NCBI GenBank assembly: GCA_000697055.1
Contig: JNDT01001259.1
Span: forward strand, 1 to 35,612
Length of the DNA stretch: 35,612 bases
From: Saksenaea vasiformis B4078
Taxonomy: Eukaryota; Mucoromycota; Mucoromycetes; Mucorales; Saksenaeaceae
Direction: 5' to 3'
In this document: positions 1-11,598 of the stretch, one piece after another
Layout of the letters: every line of letters starts with the position of its first letter
Position numbering within the stretch: the stretch's first letter is position 1
Translations under genes and position numbers: made by a program
The notes under the pieces: generated by a model
Told to the model about the DNA's origin: nothing
The model's database searches: none
Seen by the model: the letters and a program-made list of their open reading frames with translations, nothing else

Positions 1-340
1 GCCAGACGTCTCTGTCCCTGAACAATGAGATTGTTATTCAGACTCAGCTAGATGACAGCTCTCCGACTTGACATTAATAATCATGGATCATCATCGATCC
101 ATGATGATTACTCAGAGCTTACGCGTCCTCTGATTACTAAGATACTCAATAAGCATTTGAACAGTATAAATAATGCTGGTAGACATCTGTAATCATCATC
201 TTTACTTCTGAATAAACCTCTACCAAGAGTCTCAAAGTATTTTCTTATTGTTTCCCCTCTTACTAATTCTTCAAGGACCATCATTGTCTATTTTCGCTAC
301 CAATTATAGATCACTTTTGTGATCGCACCATTGGTATCTT
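1..340 (+). repeat. LTR-like fragment (TATA box plus poly(A) signal)
   Basis: There is no coding sequence here. A TATAAATA box lies at 165-172 and an AATAAA signal at 211-216, the close spacing expected of the U3/R part of an LTR. A 10-bp perfect inverted repeat (80-89 with 96-105, six-base loop) lies upstream. A similar arrangement recurs at 1859-1890, and both are followed by the shared string AGTCTCAAAG. I cannot define LTR ends or a target duplication, so the identity is inferred. Confidence 0.3.
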
Positions 341-1225
341 TAGACTCAGTTGAATGTATAGTATTGTAGATGATAAATAGAATAAAGCAATACACCGAGA
401 ACAAAAAGATAGTACAGTGAGACTCCTGTTTATTTCGGATAGAAGTAAAAAAGGATGAATAGCTACTTTCCCACTACTGTTGTAGAATAAAAGTAAGATT
501 TTTCTTAACGGAGATTCTACATCTGAAACAATTCCAATTAGATAGAGAGAGAGATAGCTTATTCCAGTCAAGTCTTATTACCATAGTAAAGTACCACAGA
601 ATGAAAACTTTTACTCTCGTCATTACTGGTTTACAAGATGTCTTACTATCCATGTCCCGATCATATTTTAGAAACATATAAAAGAAGACTCTTTGAATAA
701 TAAAAATCTTCATCTCAGTCTCGCTGACTTCTTTTGTCTCATATTCTTTTCTTAAAATCGTCTTTGATTCTTCATTTATAATAATGTCTCTAGTCTTTTA
801 GATCACCGTTCTGCAGTGCAGTGCTATGCTGTATTTTTCAGTTACTGTATATAGATAGTATTGTTCCAAGTACTGTCATAGTGTAAGCTAGATAGTGGTA
901 ATTGTTGGTAAAGATATCGGTTAAGTAATGTTTATTGATAGAAAAGTTCAGAATTGAGTGAGTACCAGGTGTAGATTTAAGTCAAATACCAAGACTTGAT
1001 TAAGTGGTAAAGCTTAAAGAAAGAAAAAAAAGGGTTTGAATAGAGTAACTGTTGTCGGTATTGACAATATCCAAAGAGATCTGGATAAAATAGAATATGA
1101 TCGTTAGTAAGATCGTTGATATGGTTACCTTGAATCGGCAAAGAGTTTCGTCAGAGTTTCATCAAAGATAAAAGGGAAAATAAAAAGAGGACAGCGGAAT
1201 CGTCGTCGCTTGTCAGACAGAGGAT

Positions 1226-1262
1226 AAAAAGAAAAGAAAAGAAAAGAAAAGGAAAAAAAAGG
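1226..1262. repeat. GAAAA microsatellite / purine tract
   Basis: Four tandem GAAAA units (1231-1250) run into an A-rich tract. Confidence 0.9.
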
Positions 1263-1629
1263 AATCAATGGATTCGGATTAATGGTGATTTCTTGAGAAT
1301 AACCAACGGAGGCGAGCAATAAAAGGCGGTTTGAGAAATAAAAGAAAAACCTTTGGAAAAGACTTTTTGAGATGGCTTGAGATAACCAAGAGAAGAATAT
1401 GCTGTTATAACCTAATGTTTTATTCATTGAATTGGAGGGGTATTTATACAAAATAGATCAATAGAAAATAATTTCGCTAAGTGAATGAACATCTAGTCTA
1501 TCACGGCTCTGGTAGATAGTAGTGGCAAGTAACTGATTCTTGGGGGTACATTGGGGGTTCGTCTTTGGCGATTCGTTTCATGAGGGTAATTGTGGTATAT
1601 GTTGACCGTCGTAAATGCCCATCCTATAG

Positions 1630-1960
1630 AATTGTGTTCCATAACAGGAAAGATCGGGGATTAATCGTGTTTCCATATACAGTGAGCTTCTCCACTGGAA
1701 CACCAACTGAACCTTATCATCTATAACTTAGACTTATCACCGAGTTCAGTACAACAAGGTAGCACTGTGTCATCACAGTAATTGATCCATTCTATAATCC
1801 ACACCTAATACCGAGAAGAACGTTCACTAATTCTTATTTCCGCTAAAAGACTGAATCATATAAATAGGCTGACAATCTAACTGAAATAAAGGGATCCAAC
1901 AGTCTCAAAGGATTCTATCCGTCTACTGTCCCAATTAACTTACCCATACAACAGTAATAA
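1630..1960 (+). repeat. Second LTR-like fragment
   Basis: TATAAATAGG begins at 1859 and AATAAA lies at 1885-1890, followed by CAGTCTCAAAGGATT, which resembles the sequence after the poly(A) signal near 216-240. The stretch opens with TGTTCC near 1631 and ends with CAACA near 1951, like LTR termini, but there is no matching target duplication. Low confidence. Confidence 0.2.
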
Positions 1961-2659
1961 TAACAGCTAGAGTGTTCCACTAAAAGAATAAGAAAGAAAA
2001 TAAAAATAAAATAATGTCGATGTCATTGAGAAAAATAGAAATAGCGGCAAGATTGTCTGAGAGTAAAAAATAGCACGCTGCAGCGGTCCTACTTTTTATT
2101 TTTCGATTTATCTTAAATTTGCCTCTATTTTATTTTAGTATTTTTATTATCTTAGGACAGCCAGGTTTAACAAATAAGAATGACGAAAGAAAAAGAAAGA
2201 AAAGGTGAAACACACTCAAGAATAGCAATTGCCGCTTCAGATCGATCTTCCAAAATTATATGATTTACAGCTCTACATTTGTATTGTATAGCAACACAGA
2301 TAAATCAGTAATGAGACAACATGAGTAAAAAACGGAGCAATACAGATCAATAAAAAACGAGGCAACTCTGGAAAAATTAATGTTTTAAGATATATTTCTT
2401 GTTTTATACTGATCAGCTTTGTATAGATGTCCCATGTTTTCATCCAATAAAACATTAGGTTATAACAATATCTTTCTTTTAGTTTTCTCAAGTACTCTAT
2501 AAGGTCTTTTTCAAACGTTTTCTTTTATTTTTCAAGCCGACCTTTTCATTAGCTCTGCCTCTGTTGGTTATTTTCAAGAAACCATCGTTAGCCGGAATCT
2601 ATTGATTTTTTTTCTTTTTCTTTTCTTTTATTTTACTCTTTTTCCTGACCAGAATGCGC

Positions 2660-4530
2660 AAGCTAGATAGTGCCTTGGACGCTTTTATTGATTTGAAAAT
2701 TATTGTTCAAACAGAAATCAAGATCGATTGCGGAAAACATTGTGCCACTATCGAGTAGTGCGAGCACTTGCTGCTTTTCTAAATAGATAGGCAATCCAAG
2801 GTCTTTAGGACCTTGTTCTGTTTTGTGATTCTGTCTTGTTTTTAACTTACAATTAAATTGTAGTGACTTACCATCAGCATCGTCATTTGGTGCTGTGGAA
2901 AATGTGTCCGGGCATGTAGACCTGGCCACAGCTGTTGAAGCAAAGTACTCTCTTGACAACATTCTTCTTGTTCGAGCTGACATGTTTTTTGTTTTTGAAA
3001 AAAAAATTTTCGTTGTCATCGTTGCGCTTAACGTCTTTAATAGTGGTCTCTTCATCAGACCCATGTTCTTGAATTTTAAATGTGTTCAGGAGATCCATGA
3101 CTTCCGACAATTCCATATCGAGGGCTGATGCAGAGTGACGGATTACGAGATCCGTGGCTTGCTGACAGTACGATGGTTCTAAGGATACCAAGAAGATTAC
3201 TGTCAGCAGCAGTTAGATGGACGTTTGATCGATCTCGGCTAAATTGCACAAGTTGAGGAATTTAGCACCGTAATCATCATCTATGCTTTCCGAGTCCCAT
3301 TTTCAATGATACAAGGTTTTGCCATGCATTGAATTTCTGAACAGGCGTGTCGTACTCGTTCATAAAACATTGTTTGACGTGAAGCCATTCAGATAGAAAT
3401 CCAGAGTCCGTAAGGTCCTTGTTGCTGATAGTGTCGTTATAGGACATGACTCGATTGGTGTCTAAACATGCCGAAAGCAATCGACGGAAGTCAGTCTTCG
3501 GGTCCAAACCATACATTATCAATGATTTCTCGAACTCGAGGAAGAAATGCTTTGCCTCAGTAAAGCATTGCTCCTAATTCTTTGGCAGAAGAACCGCCCA
3601 TCAAACGGTGCCTTGGAAGATCCTGCCGGATAATGTAAAGATTTCTGTGCACGACACACTTGAAACCATAAGCATTCCTCCCGTGCACATTTCTTTGAGT
3701 AAATATATGACATTCTTGGGAGCCAAGCCCCTCTTATCCAAGGCCTGAACGAGCACACTAGTACTGAGTAAATTTTAAAATTTCACTACTTTGCCTGGTA
3801 GCACTATCAATGTATTATAGTCACCAGACATAATTGAAATGGATGCTGCCATAGACAATACCTTAGCTGAGAACGACCTTGAAGTCATGACACCATCGTA
3901 AGATAATAAACAGGCGACTATAAACTCGCAAAATATTCTTTATAGCGACGCACTATCTGTTTCTAGCGGTAACTCCAGTATCACTTGAAGTTGATCCACT
4001 GTCCATCTAGAGACCGCGAGTCTCTGTATGATGGTGACTAACAGCGAATCAATAATTACCAATGGAGCACAAGTCGTACGCGTAGGTCAATCCTGCATTG
4101 GCATGCGCGCTAACTACAAATCGGTAAGTTGAAAGAACACATCGTTATCTAACGTGACGAGGATATAAAAACGATACATATATATTATTGGTATAGCCAC
4201 CGGGATAATCGTGAGCAGTAGGAAGATCGCTGATTCAGACAACACCCTCTGGAATTCCGTCCAAGTACCGGCAGTTCTTCGCACCGTATCCCGCCATCGT
4301 TTCGCATATACAGTCAACGGCCACCGTGAGTGTTTTGGTTTCACTCATCTCCAGACAGTCCCGCAATTGATCAATGTGCGACAACCATTGATACGGATTT
4401 TCCGCGGTAGTTCCATCGAAAGATTCAGCCGCCCCAATGAACTTCGTAAACCTCAGCATACTCTTCGCAGCTGTTAGGCTGGGTGTATTTCCAGTAGGCG
4501 TTGCGCTTCCGCTGATGGTTATATCACAGT
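2660..4530 (-). pseudogene. Decayed Ty3/gypsy-like gag-protease
   Basis: Read on the minus strand, several broken frames line up in retrotransposon order. At 4459-4235 is a gag-like module (FDGTTAENPYQWLSHIDQLR). At about 3772-3277 is a frame with two internal stops, containing LDKRGLAPKNVIYLLKE and later EWLHVKQCFMNEYDTP. At 3191-2883 is a lysine-rich segment ending in a damaged zinc knuckle (CFNSCGQ, then GH, last Cys missing). At about 2880-2663 is a retropepsin-like site, LALLDSGTMFSAIDLDF. No reverse transcriptase, RNase H or integrase follows below 2660, so the element is truncated after protease. Frames change between modules, so it is non-functional. The DSG motif and the order support the family; the middle module is less certain. 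Confidence 0.6.
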
Positions 4531-6280
4531 ATGTAGTGTTTACAGAGAATAACTTGAAGAAAAGATTATATAGATGATCCAGTCGAACCCCCCAACTTAA
4601 CGCGCGATGTGGATGTTAAGTGAAAAGTGTAGTGTTTTTTCACTTAGTGATAAAAAAATAGGGTAAAAATTCGCTCTATAATTTTTATAGTGAGTCGAAT
4701 AAGACATTCAACCAAGTTGTTGAAAGATCTTCAAGCTACATACTGTTTATTAAATCATTTCTTACGCTAAATTAAATAAATCTTGCTTCTCCGAAGAGCC
4801 AATTTTGCACTAAACAAGAATCGAATATGCGGTCGCTGGTACGCCGATTTTACGTCAGAAGATTAATCAACTTAAGTGAACCTGGTCCCTCCAGTGGGCG
4901 CAAAATTTATTCGAGCAGCAAAATCATAGGAAAAATCCTGTAAAAGCTCGAAAATTATAGTCGACCATTTCTTTTTTCCCTACTGAACCAGAAACTCGGA
5001 AACTATTCCTAGAGAAGTCTAGAAGGACTCGTCCTCATCAGGTAATTATGCAGTCCAGGAAGTATCTTATTCGTGTGCAATGATTTTTAAAATGTGTATT
5101 TCCAGTTTATTTTGGGCATACTATCCGACCGGTTCACAGAATGTAGTCTTCCTTTTCCTACTTGTCAAGGCCTTGTTAAGATCATCTAAAAGTAGTACTG
5201 TCTGTACAGAACACATTAACTTTAGTGTGTCTCTCTTGCTGTCGAAGGGATGAGATTATATGCCGATCTGTTATATCCATGCTTCTTCCTTCTTTACTTC
5301 CAGTAACTTGGTGTGCGGTTCGCACGGAAGTTCTTGCATATCAGTACCGTAGAAAAGACAACATTGGATTGTTGATAGTATTGCTTCAGCATGTTCCAGG
5401 AACGTTGAGGCGTTTGCTATGCAACGCATAAAGGGCATGAAGATTTTCATGCGTGTATGGCAACAAGTAATACTCTCAGTATCACCTCCAAGAAACCTCA
5501 ATATATGATCTCCTGGAGAATGGGGCCAAGGGAGATCACCACCGTCCGTGGGTACCACATAATGCACGTCCCGTTAACTGTATTTGCCAAAATAGTCTCT
5601 GCGCCGATAAGCACCAATAGTGATCCTCAAGATATCGTGAAAATAGAGCCATCACAGCAACGACTCATGCGAGAGAAATAGACGCACGATTTCATAGAGG
5701 CAAGAGAAAGAAGCTGAAACACAAACGTAAAACATATAGAAACGTCGCTGCCTGAAGGTTAGGCTATAATCACCTAAGCCAAAACGTTATATGCGTTCAC
5801 AACTCTCTCAAAGCTTCAATCTATCCTGCAATTGTTATACGACCTTTGGATATGTATCTGTTTCGAGCAGTATGTCAGCTTCTAACATATCCGCTGTTTA
5901 TGTAAATCCTGGATGCTGCACGTATAACTTATTTCTAGTTGAGCAGCTTCTTCAGGATGATGTATCTACTTCTCCTCTATTGAACCGCTGCGATATTTGC
6001 CTTGTAGAACTCGATAGCAAGAGCAAATACGACACAAAGCATGGGGACGGTCAGGCAACGGAAACAAAGGAATTAAGGAGCAAAGTGAGGCTGCGCAGTG
6101 TGGAATGTAGAGAAGATGCCATGGAAAACCGACAAGTTGGGTGAAAAAAAGTACCCAAACGCCGCACCTAAAAGATTCCCAAAATTCGGCTCCGAAGTGT
6201 TGACATAGCTACTTCGTCTTGTTATGTATTCCAAAATAGATCTATTCGAAAATGCTATATTTTCAATACGGTAAAATAAT
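4531..6280. other. Gene-poor region, possible transposon remnants
   Basis: No gene is firmly supported. On the minus strand, just upstream of the gag relic, there are TATA-like stretches (around 4560-4580 and 4675-4695) that could belong to a decayed 5' LTR. A 98-codon minus frame (5567-5271) has protein-like composition (conserved-looking cysteines, PCEPHTKLLEVKKEEAW at the end) but lacks an ATG and I cannot assign it. A plus frame at 5791-6144 begins with ATG but shows no family motif. Confidence 0.35.
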
Positions 6281-6283
6281 GCC

Positions 6284-6289
6284 TTTATT
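6284..6289 (-). terminator. Poly(A) signal for the small secreted-peptide gene
   Basis: AATAAA on the minus strand, about 61 bases beyond the stop codon of the gene at 6350-6526. Confidence 0.55.
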
Positions 6290-6349
6290 GATAACTATAG
6301 AACGCTAACAAAGGGTAATAAAAGGCTCAATTAAATTGAATAGAAAGTA

Positions 6350-6526
6350 TTATGTATGAAATACACTAGCATCCCATTGGGCAACCCAGTTTCCGTCGCC
6401 AAAATCGAGCGAACCAGTACACTTGGAGGCATCGCCATCACACACGAGTTTTGTTACGGGTACTGGATCTGCGGCGGCCAAGGCAACGAAGGCGGCAATA
6501 ACAGAGAGGAGAAGAGCTTTGACCAT
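6350..6526 (-). CDS. Small secreted peptide, 58 residues
   Basis: The frame begins at an ATG at 6526 and encodes a 58-residue protein. Residues 1-19 form a textbook signal peptide: MVK, a hydrophobic core LLLSVIAAFVALAAA, then D, with likely cleavage after the A-A-A run. The mature part is about 39 residues, acidic, with two cysteines spaced C-x6-C and several tryptophans (NWVAQWD). A TATA-like box lies 66 bases before the ATG and an AATAAA signal about 61 bases past the stop, so it looks like a complete transcription unit. I do not recognise the family. Upstream in-frame codons exist but no signal peptide would result from them, so the ATG at 6526 is chosen. It could be a cell-surface or effector-like peptide; that is a guess. 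A spliced 3' extension cannot be excluded. Confidence 0.55.
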   Translation of the reverse strand: MVKALLLSVIAAFVALAAADPVPVTKLVCDGDASKCTGSLDFGDGNWVAQWDASVFHT

Positions 6527-6591
6527 TGGATACTTGATCTGACTTGAAATGTGGATGAGAATGAGTATAACAAAGCACTCGATTCGCATCG

Positions 6592-6599
6592 CTTAAATA
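6592..6599 (-). promoter_or_regulatory. TATA-like box of the secreted-peptide gene
   Basis: TATTTAAG on the minus strand, 66 bases before the ATG at 6526. Confidence 0.4.
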
Positions 6600-6609
6600 G
6601 CTTTGTGGC

Positions 6610-7682
6610 GTAGGACTGTCAGCCATTCTCATACTTGATGACTGCTTCATTGGCTAGGAATCAAGTGCAGCGTCAATCCATGATGCAGTGCCGCTGTTTA
6701 TTGAATGCGTCTTGATGCTAGTCTACATGGATATTGTATTGAGCGAGATCCAAGCTTATGCTAATGAAGAGTTGAGTAAGCGGTTATTGGCACATGAATT
6801 GACATCAAACACATTACTCTGCTTATATTGAGTGTTGTAAAAATTTCATTCATGGCTAGTAAATAGATCGATGTCTTGGATTTCATCCTGCCCCGAAGTA
6901 ATTCCGCATGAACCCGGTGGACCGTGCCGCACGCTAACTAGGTGGACAGTGGTGAAAAGATACGTATCGAAGGGTACTCGAGGTTATACAATAACCTACG
7001 ACCTGTTGGTGCTGAGTGTTGCAACTTATACGTAATTCAGGTAATGGACGAAAACGCCACCATAGCCAAGACCGTGTACGACCGAAGCTATGCAGACTAA
7101 ACCATACACAGAAGCATATGATTATATACCTGGAAGTGCATTCCACCAATAAGTGCATACCGTGGATGTGAAGTAAACAGAACCGAAGGGAAGAAAACAC
7201 GTATATGTTCCTTCAAGTACCCATCCTATCTCGTTGCTTTACGTGTCCTGATTGAAGTATTGGAAGAGCCTATGTAGGAACGCGATTTGCTTACAAGTCT
7301 ACCTCCCTCCCGTACTATGAATCATAATGAGTGCTCCAGCCCAAAAAATATCTATATAGGGAGCTCTAGTAATGGTAAGGTTTAGGGAAACTTTAAGGTA
7401 GCACCAATGATCCGCAAGAGCTCTGAAACTTAATTGCTGAAATGGAAGTGCAAGATAACATCCCATAGTCATAGAGTATTACATTTGACATGACTCTAGT
7501 AGTCCTCTCCAGACAAATATCTGAACATAGTGTCATCTCTTTTCCTTGCAGGAACAAATGTGCTGATCTCTGAGTTCCTGTGCAAGAAGTGTCTCACACA
7601 GTCACAGGTGAAAAGAGACGTAGCGGAGAGTGCACTACCAAAAAAGGTTGTGAAGAAGAAAACACTACCTTTTTTCCCCTTG
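6610..7682. other. Intergenic region upstream of CTF4
   Basis: No gene is supported. The end of this stretch is the presumed 5' leader of the Ctf4 gene. A CTTTTCCTTGCAG string ending near 7552 looks like a 3' splice site and may mark an intron in the leader. Confidence 0.4.
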
Positions 7683-10600
7683 ATGCCCGAAATTGATCTG
7701 GAACCACGACTTGCACATACGATCGGCCCAGCAGTTTGTGCTTACACTGCCGATGGAAGGTGAATAAATCCGTATTGGAATGCATTGTCGTCTAATCAAG
7801 TCGTACCTGAAAAGACGCCTAGTAACCGGTGGTGGTGATTCGATCGTTCGCGTTTTCTACGCGTCAGTCGATGCGAGAGATAGAGAGCCACAAATTATTG
7901 ACCAGCATAGCGAAGCTGTCTCCACAATCGCCGTTCATGTACGTCCTAAAGTGATCACTGTTTTCGATTGACATTCTTGATTAGCAAAACAATTTCATGA
8001 CGGCTGGCGAGGATGGTGCTGTAGCCATGTTTCAAAGTGACACCAATGCGTTCGAAAAGTTTTTGGTTCGTAGCGCTGTACCAGTACGATGCTTGAGCTA
8101 TAATCCCACGGGAACCAAGGTTGCGATCGCGGCAGAGTATGGATTTTACGCTCGCTTTGGAATTTCTCAGTTAAACCACCTTGCGTAGTGAAAATGTTAT
8201 CCGTATCGTCTCAATTCGCGATATATCGAAAGTAATTGTGCTACGAGGTCATACCAGATTTGTTCGATGCGTTGCATTCGACCCGCTTGGCAATTACTTG
8301 GTAGAGCGTCCTACTGCTGAATGTCAGCCGCGCTCACGCTAGAAATTAGATATCATCAGGATGCGAAGGAGATGTACGTATCTGGAATGTTGATCCAGTG
8401 GACGGCGAACCAACATGTATCCGCATGTTGTCAGGCATCACCAAATCAGTGCTATCCGATTCGACGCTGCGATCGACCGTAGCATGGAAGCCTGATGGTT
8501 CATGCTTTGCCTTTCCTGGGAAAAATGGTGGTTTGTATCGCATTTGAAAAGAGACAAAATGAGAAAACCGTCCACTGAACTGATGGTGATTTAGCGATCC
8601 ATGTTTATTCCCGAACCAATTGGACTGAAATGTATCAACTTGATGATGGACATGTGGAGGTAGACCGGAGACATGCATGGAATAACAGCATTTAACGTTC
8701 TATTGCAGGATGTCATTACGTTAGCATGGTCTCCTAATGGACAGTATATTGCTTCTGCGGGCATGGATAGTCAAGTGATTATTTGGAACACGTCGGAAAA
8801 GTCGGTCATCCAAAGATATACTACAGCAGTGCATATCACTGGATTATCATGGAATCCAACATCCAACACCTTGGCACTCGTAAGTTGGTCGCATGAATGA
8901 ATGAATCGTTACTGAGATGAACCATAAAGACCGATTCGGAGGGTATGCTGACTTTCTGGGATGATGTGATCTCTTTGAAGCAAGGTCTCAGCCATCCAGC
9001 ACAAGAGCTTCGTCCCATTTCAAAGAAAGAGGTGGCGGCATTTTTTGATGAGGCAGAAGAAGAAGATAATGCTGGCAGGGCAAATGAAGGTGAATCGAGG
9101 TTTTATGGTGGAGAAGAAGAAGAAGAAGAAGAAGAAGACAGAGGCGAAAGCGTTGGTGATGATCTTGATATGATGTCTGAAATGGATGATTTTGTCATTG
9201 ACGACGATGGTGCTGGATATGCTGAAGCTGCACGCGTTGCTGAACGACGAGCTCACTATAACAGTGCTTCTCGTGCTTCCCGTGGTGAGTACCCGTTTTG
9301 TTTGAAAGTATCAAGGTCTAACGAGCGATTAGCAAATGTTGCAGGACTTCGTTCAATTCCACCGTTCCAACCCGGTTCGACACCTTTCAAGGATGTAGAT
9401 CAAAGGAACTCGGCGGCACCCCAGGAAGGATCTCGTCGCTATCTAGCGTTCAACTTGTTAGGTGTTATCTACACGATCTTTCAAGGGACGCATTCCATTG
9501 TAAACGTTGAATTTCATGACCAGTCTCAGCATCGCAATTTCCATTTCACGGACTACCTCAATTATTCCATGGGAGCCATCAGTGAGAAGGGTGCAGTATT
9601 CGCCGTTGCGGGTAAGGGCAGCAAGAGAGGAAGAAACACAAGGGAGGATGAGGACAGTGAAGAAGAAGAAGAAGTAGAAGGAGAAAATGAGAAGGAGGCC
9701 AATGCCGCGTCCATGTTACATTACCGGCCTCTTAGCAACTGGGCAGATAATGCAGAGTGGACGGTCCAACTCCCAATCGGGGAAGATGTGCAGGGTAAGA
9801 ACGGAAAAGACTAGTTGAGGACATCGGTGTATTCATGCTATGCAGCTGTGGCGGTTAACAAGGTATCGGTGATTGCTGTTACATCTGCTGGTTATGTGCG
9901 CGTCTTTTCTCTGGCTGGTGTCCAAACGCATATCTTTTGTCTGAACGATATAGTGACAGTCGTGGCGGCTGCCGATCTGGCGTTCTTCATCTATGCTCTC
10001 GGGCCTTGTTTCCAAGGTTTGTCTCTCCACTCATCTTACCTGCCGAAATTGAACTTCCATTTTAATTTAGGGCACCAGAATCTCGAATATCTTCTCATGA
10101 ACACAGAGACCTGCGAAGTTTTGCAGAAAGACAAAGTATATATCTCAAAGAATAGCCGCTTGACCTGGGCAGGATTCTCGGAGACAACCGTAAGTGGAAT
10201 ACTATTTTTCTATTCAATCTGACACCTTCACCGTAGCAACCTGTCGTATATGACTCCAGAGGTATCCTGTGCGTGCTTCATAGACAGCGAAGACCTGGGC
10301 AGACGGCTTGGGTACCTGTCTTTGACGGCACTGCAGTTGCTTCTTCAAGAAGAAAGACAGAAAAATACTGGCCCATTGGTATGCTCCGAGATCGTCTGAT
10401 GTGCTTGATTTTGAGAGTAAGGCGTCGATCGGATGTATGAATCTTGTTAGCTGACCTTTCTACCGATAGGGCGACAACGAGTATCCCTTCTTCCCTAGAC
10501 CTGCTGTGAGCGATATCGAACTTCAAATGCCAACGTTGCAAGCTGAAACAGACACTGGAAAATTGGAAGAGAAGTATGTTTCGCATCCTATCGAGAAAGC

Positions 10601-11312
10601 AGAAAAGGCTCATTTCATGGCAGATATCTGCGTACACATATCATGACCATGCATGAACGTGACGAAGCGGAAGCAACAGGCACGGAAGAAGAGTACTATA
10701 GAGAGTTTACCAAGGCGGATATGGAAATGGATAAAGCGCTGCTCCAGTTAATCCAGGTACATCTGCCTGACGAGGAGCAAAACTACTAACCATCGTCTCA
10801 CCGTTCAGATTGCATGCAAAGCAGATAAAATCCAACGTGCTGTCGATTTAGCATCGACTTTGCATTCGGTACTCTCTGTAGATGCAGCTATCAAGATTGC
10901 TACCTTCCATCAGCTAACAAGTCTAGCAGAGCGATTTACACGCATTAAAGAGGTTTGTACGACTTTTTTTTCTTTCTTTCTTTCTAGAATACCACGTAAC
11001 ACACATTGTTAGTCCAAATTCATGGGTGGCAGAGATGCCCATCTCTCCTTGTCCTTGGCTGAAAGTCAAGCGTCTCGACCAAGGTAACCTTACCCTTCCT
11101 GCATAATGTCTTTTCTAACTTTTCCACGCTGTAGAATTTACGAATCTTCGCAGCAGTCCCTTTCAAGCGATCTTGCTTTTGTTGGGCATTCTCAGACCAC
11201 GCAGCAGTCTAAACGCAGTGCTATTGAGCCTATGGATGAAGATATAGATATGTCACCTGTCCCTAAGCGGACAAGACCGCACAACCCATTCCATGCTCCA
11301 TCACGAAGTTAA
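7683..11312 (+). CDS. CTF4: Ctf4/Mcl1/WDHD1-type replisome adaptor, 928 residues, 17 exons
   Basis: Ctf4 is the trimeric hub that ties CMG helicase to DNA polymerase alpha-primase. Exons: 7683-7759, 7815-7938, 7985-8136, 8189-8300, 8350-8530, 8595-8659, 8709-8879, 8930-9284, 9345-9794, 9846-10016, 10071-10189, 10237-10416, 10470-10573, 10624-10756, 10809-10952, 11013-11083, 11135-11312. They total 2787 bases and join in frame. Residues 1-300 are WD40 repeats (TGGGDSIVRVF, SSGCEGDVRIW, SAGMDSQVIIW). An acidic linker (about 310-400) follows, then the SepB-type domain from about 446 (FNLLGVIYTIF, NWADNAEWTVQLP, YVRVFSLAG, QNLEYLL) and a helical C-terminus (about 755-850). There is no HMG box, as in yeasts. 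Length matches budding-yeast Ctf4. The start at 7683 is chosen because WD40 sequence begins directly after it; an upstream leader intron is possible. A run of GAAGAA codons encodes the acidic linker. Confidence 0.93.
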
Positions 11313-11347
11313 ATTTAACATTATAGCTTTTCTAATCCTCAGTTGTA

Positions 11348-11353
11348 AATAAA
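11348..11353 (+). terminator. Poly(A) signal of CTF4
   Basis: AATAAA, 36 bases after the CTF4 stop codon. Confidence 0.6.
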
Positions 11354-11522
11354 AACATAGTTATTAAGAAGGTTGACAGGCGGTTTCACGTGGAGAGCTT
11401 GTTAATTTGTAGTTGACGACATGACACTTCTGCACAACTCTTTGTCGGCATGGCGATTATGGCCGTGCGGGTGCACCAAAAATGGTTATGGTCACATTTC
11501 GCATGAGCTCCGCCCGCCGAGA

Positions 11523-11530
11523 TATAAAAA
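11523..11530 (+). promoter_or_regulatory. TATA box of the tropomyosin gene
   Basis: TATAAAAA, 76 bases before the ATG at 11599 and preceded by a GC-rich CCGCCCGCCG patch. It is the clearest core promoter in the window. Confidence 0.6.
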
Positions 11531-11598
11531 GCAGCGTTGGGTTCCCTTGGCTGGGCTGCTCATCTTTCTTTTTTTTTGTTGTTTGATTTTATTTTGTC

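Larger units (their letters stand above)
341..2640. other. Non-coding, repeat-derived region
   Basis: No gene is supported. The stretch is AT-rich with many stops in all frames. It holds a GAAAA microsatellite at 1231-1250 inside a purine tract, and a second LTR-like promoter patch (TATAAATA 1859-1866, AATAAA 1885-1890). Short minus-strand open frames are rich in F, L, S and I, as AT-rich noise would be, and show no family motifs. Confidence 0.5.

Noticed and set aside
4570..4600. tRNA B-box-like string GGTTCGACTGG on the minus strand
   Set aside because: Lacks the final CC, and no A box or cloverleaf could be folded around it.
9020..9256. Minus-strand frame with poly-Phe
   Set aside because: Antisense of the GAA-rich acidic linker of CTF4.
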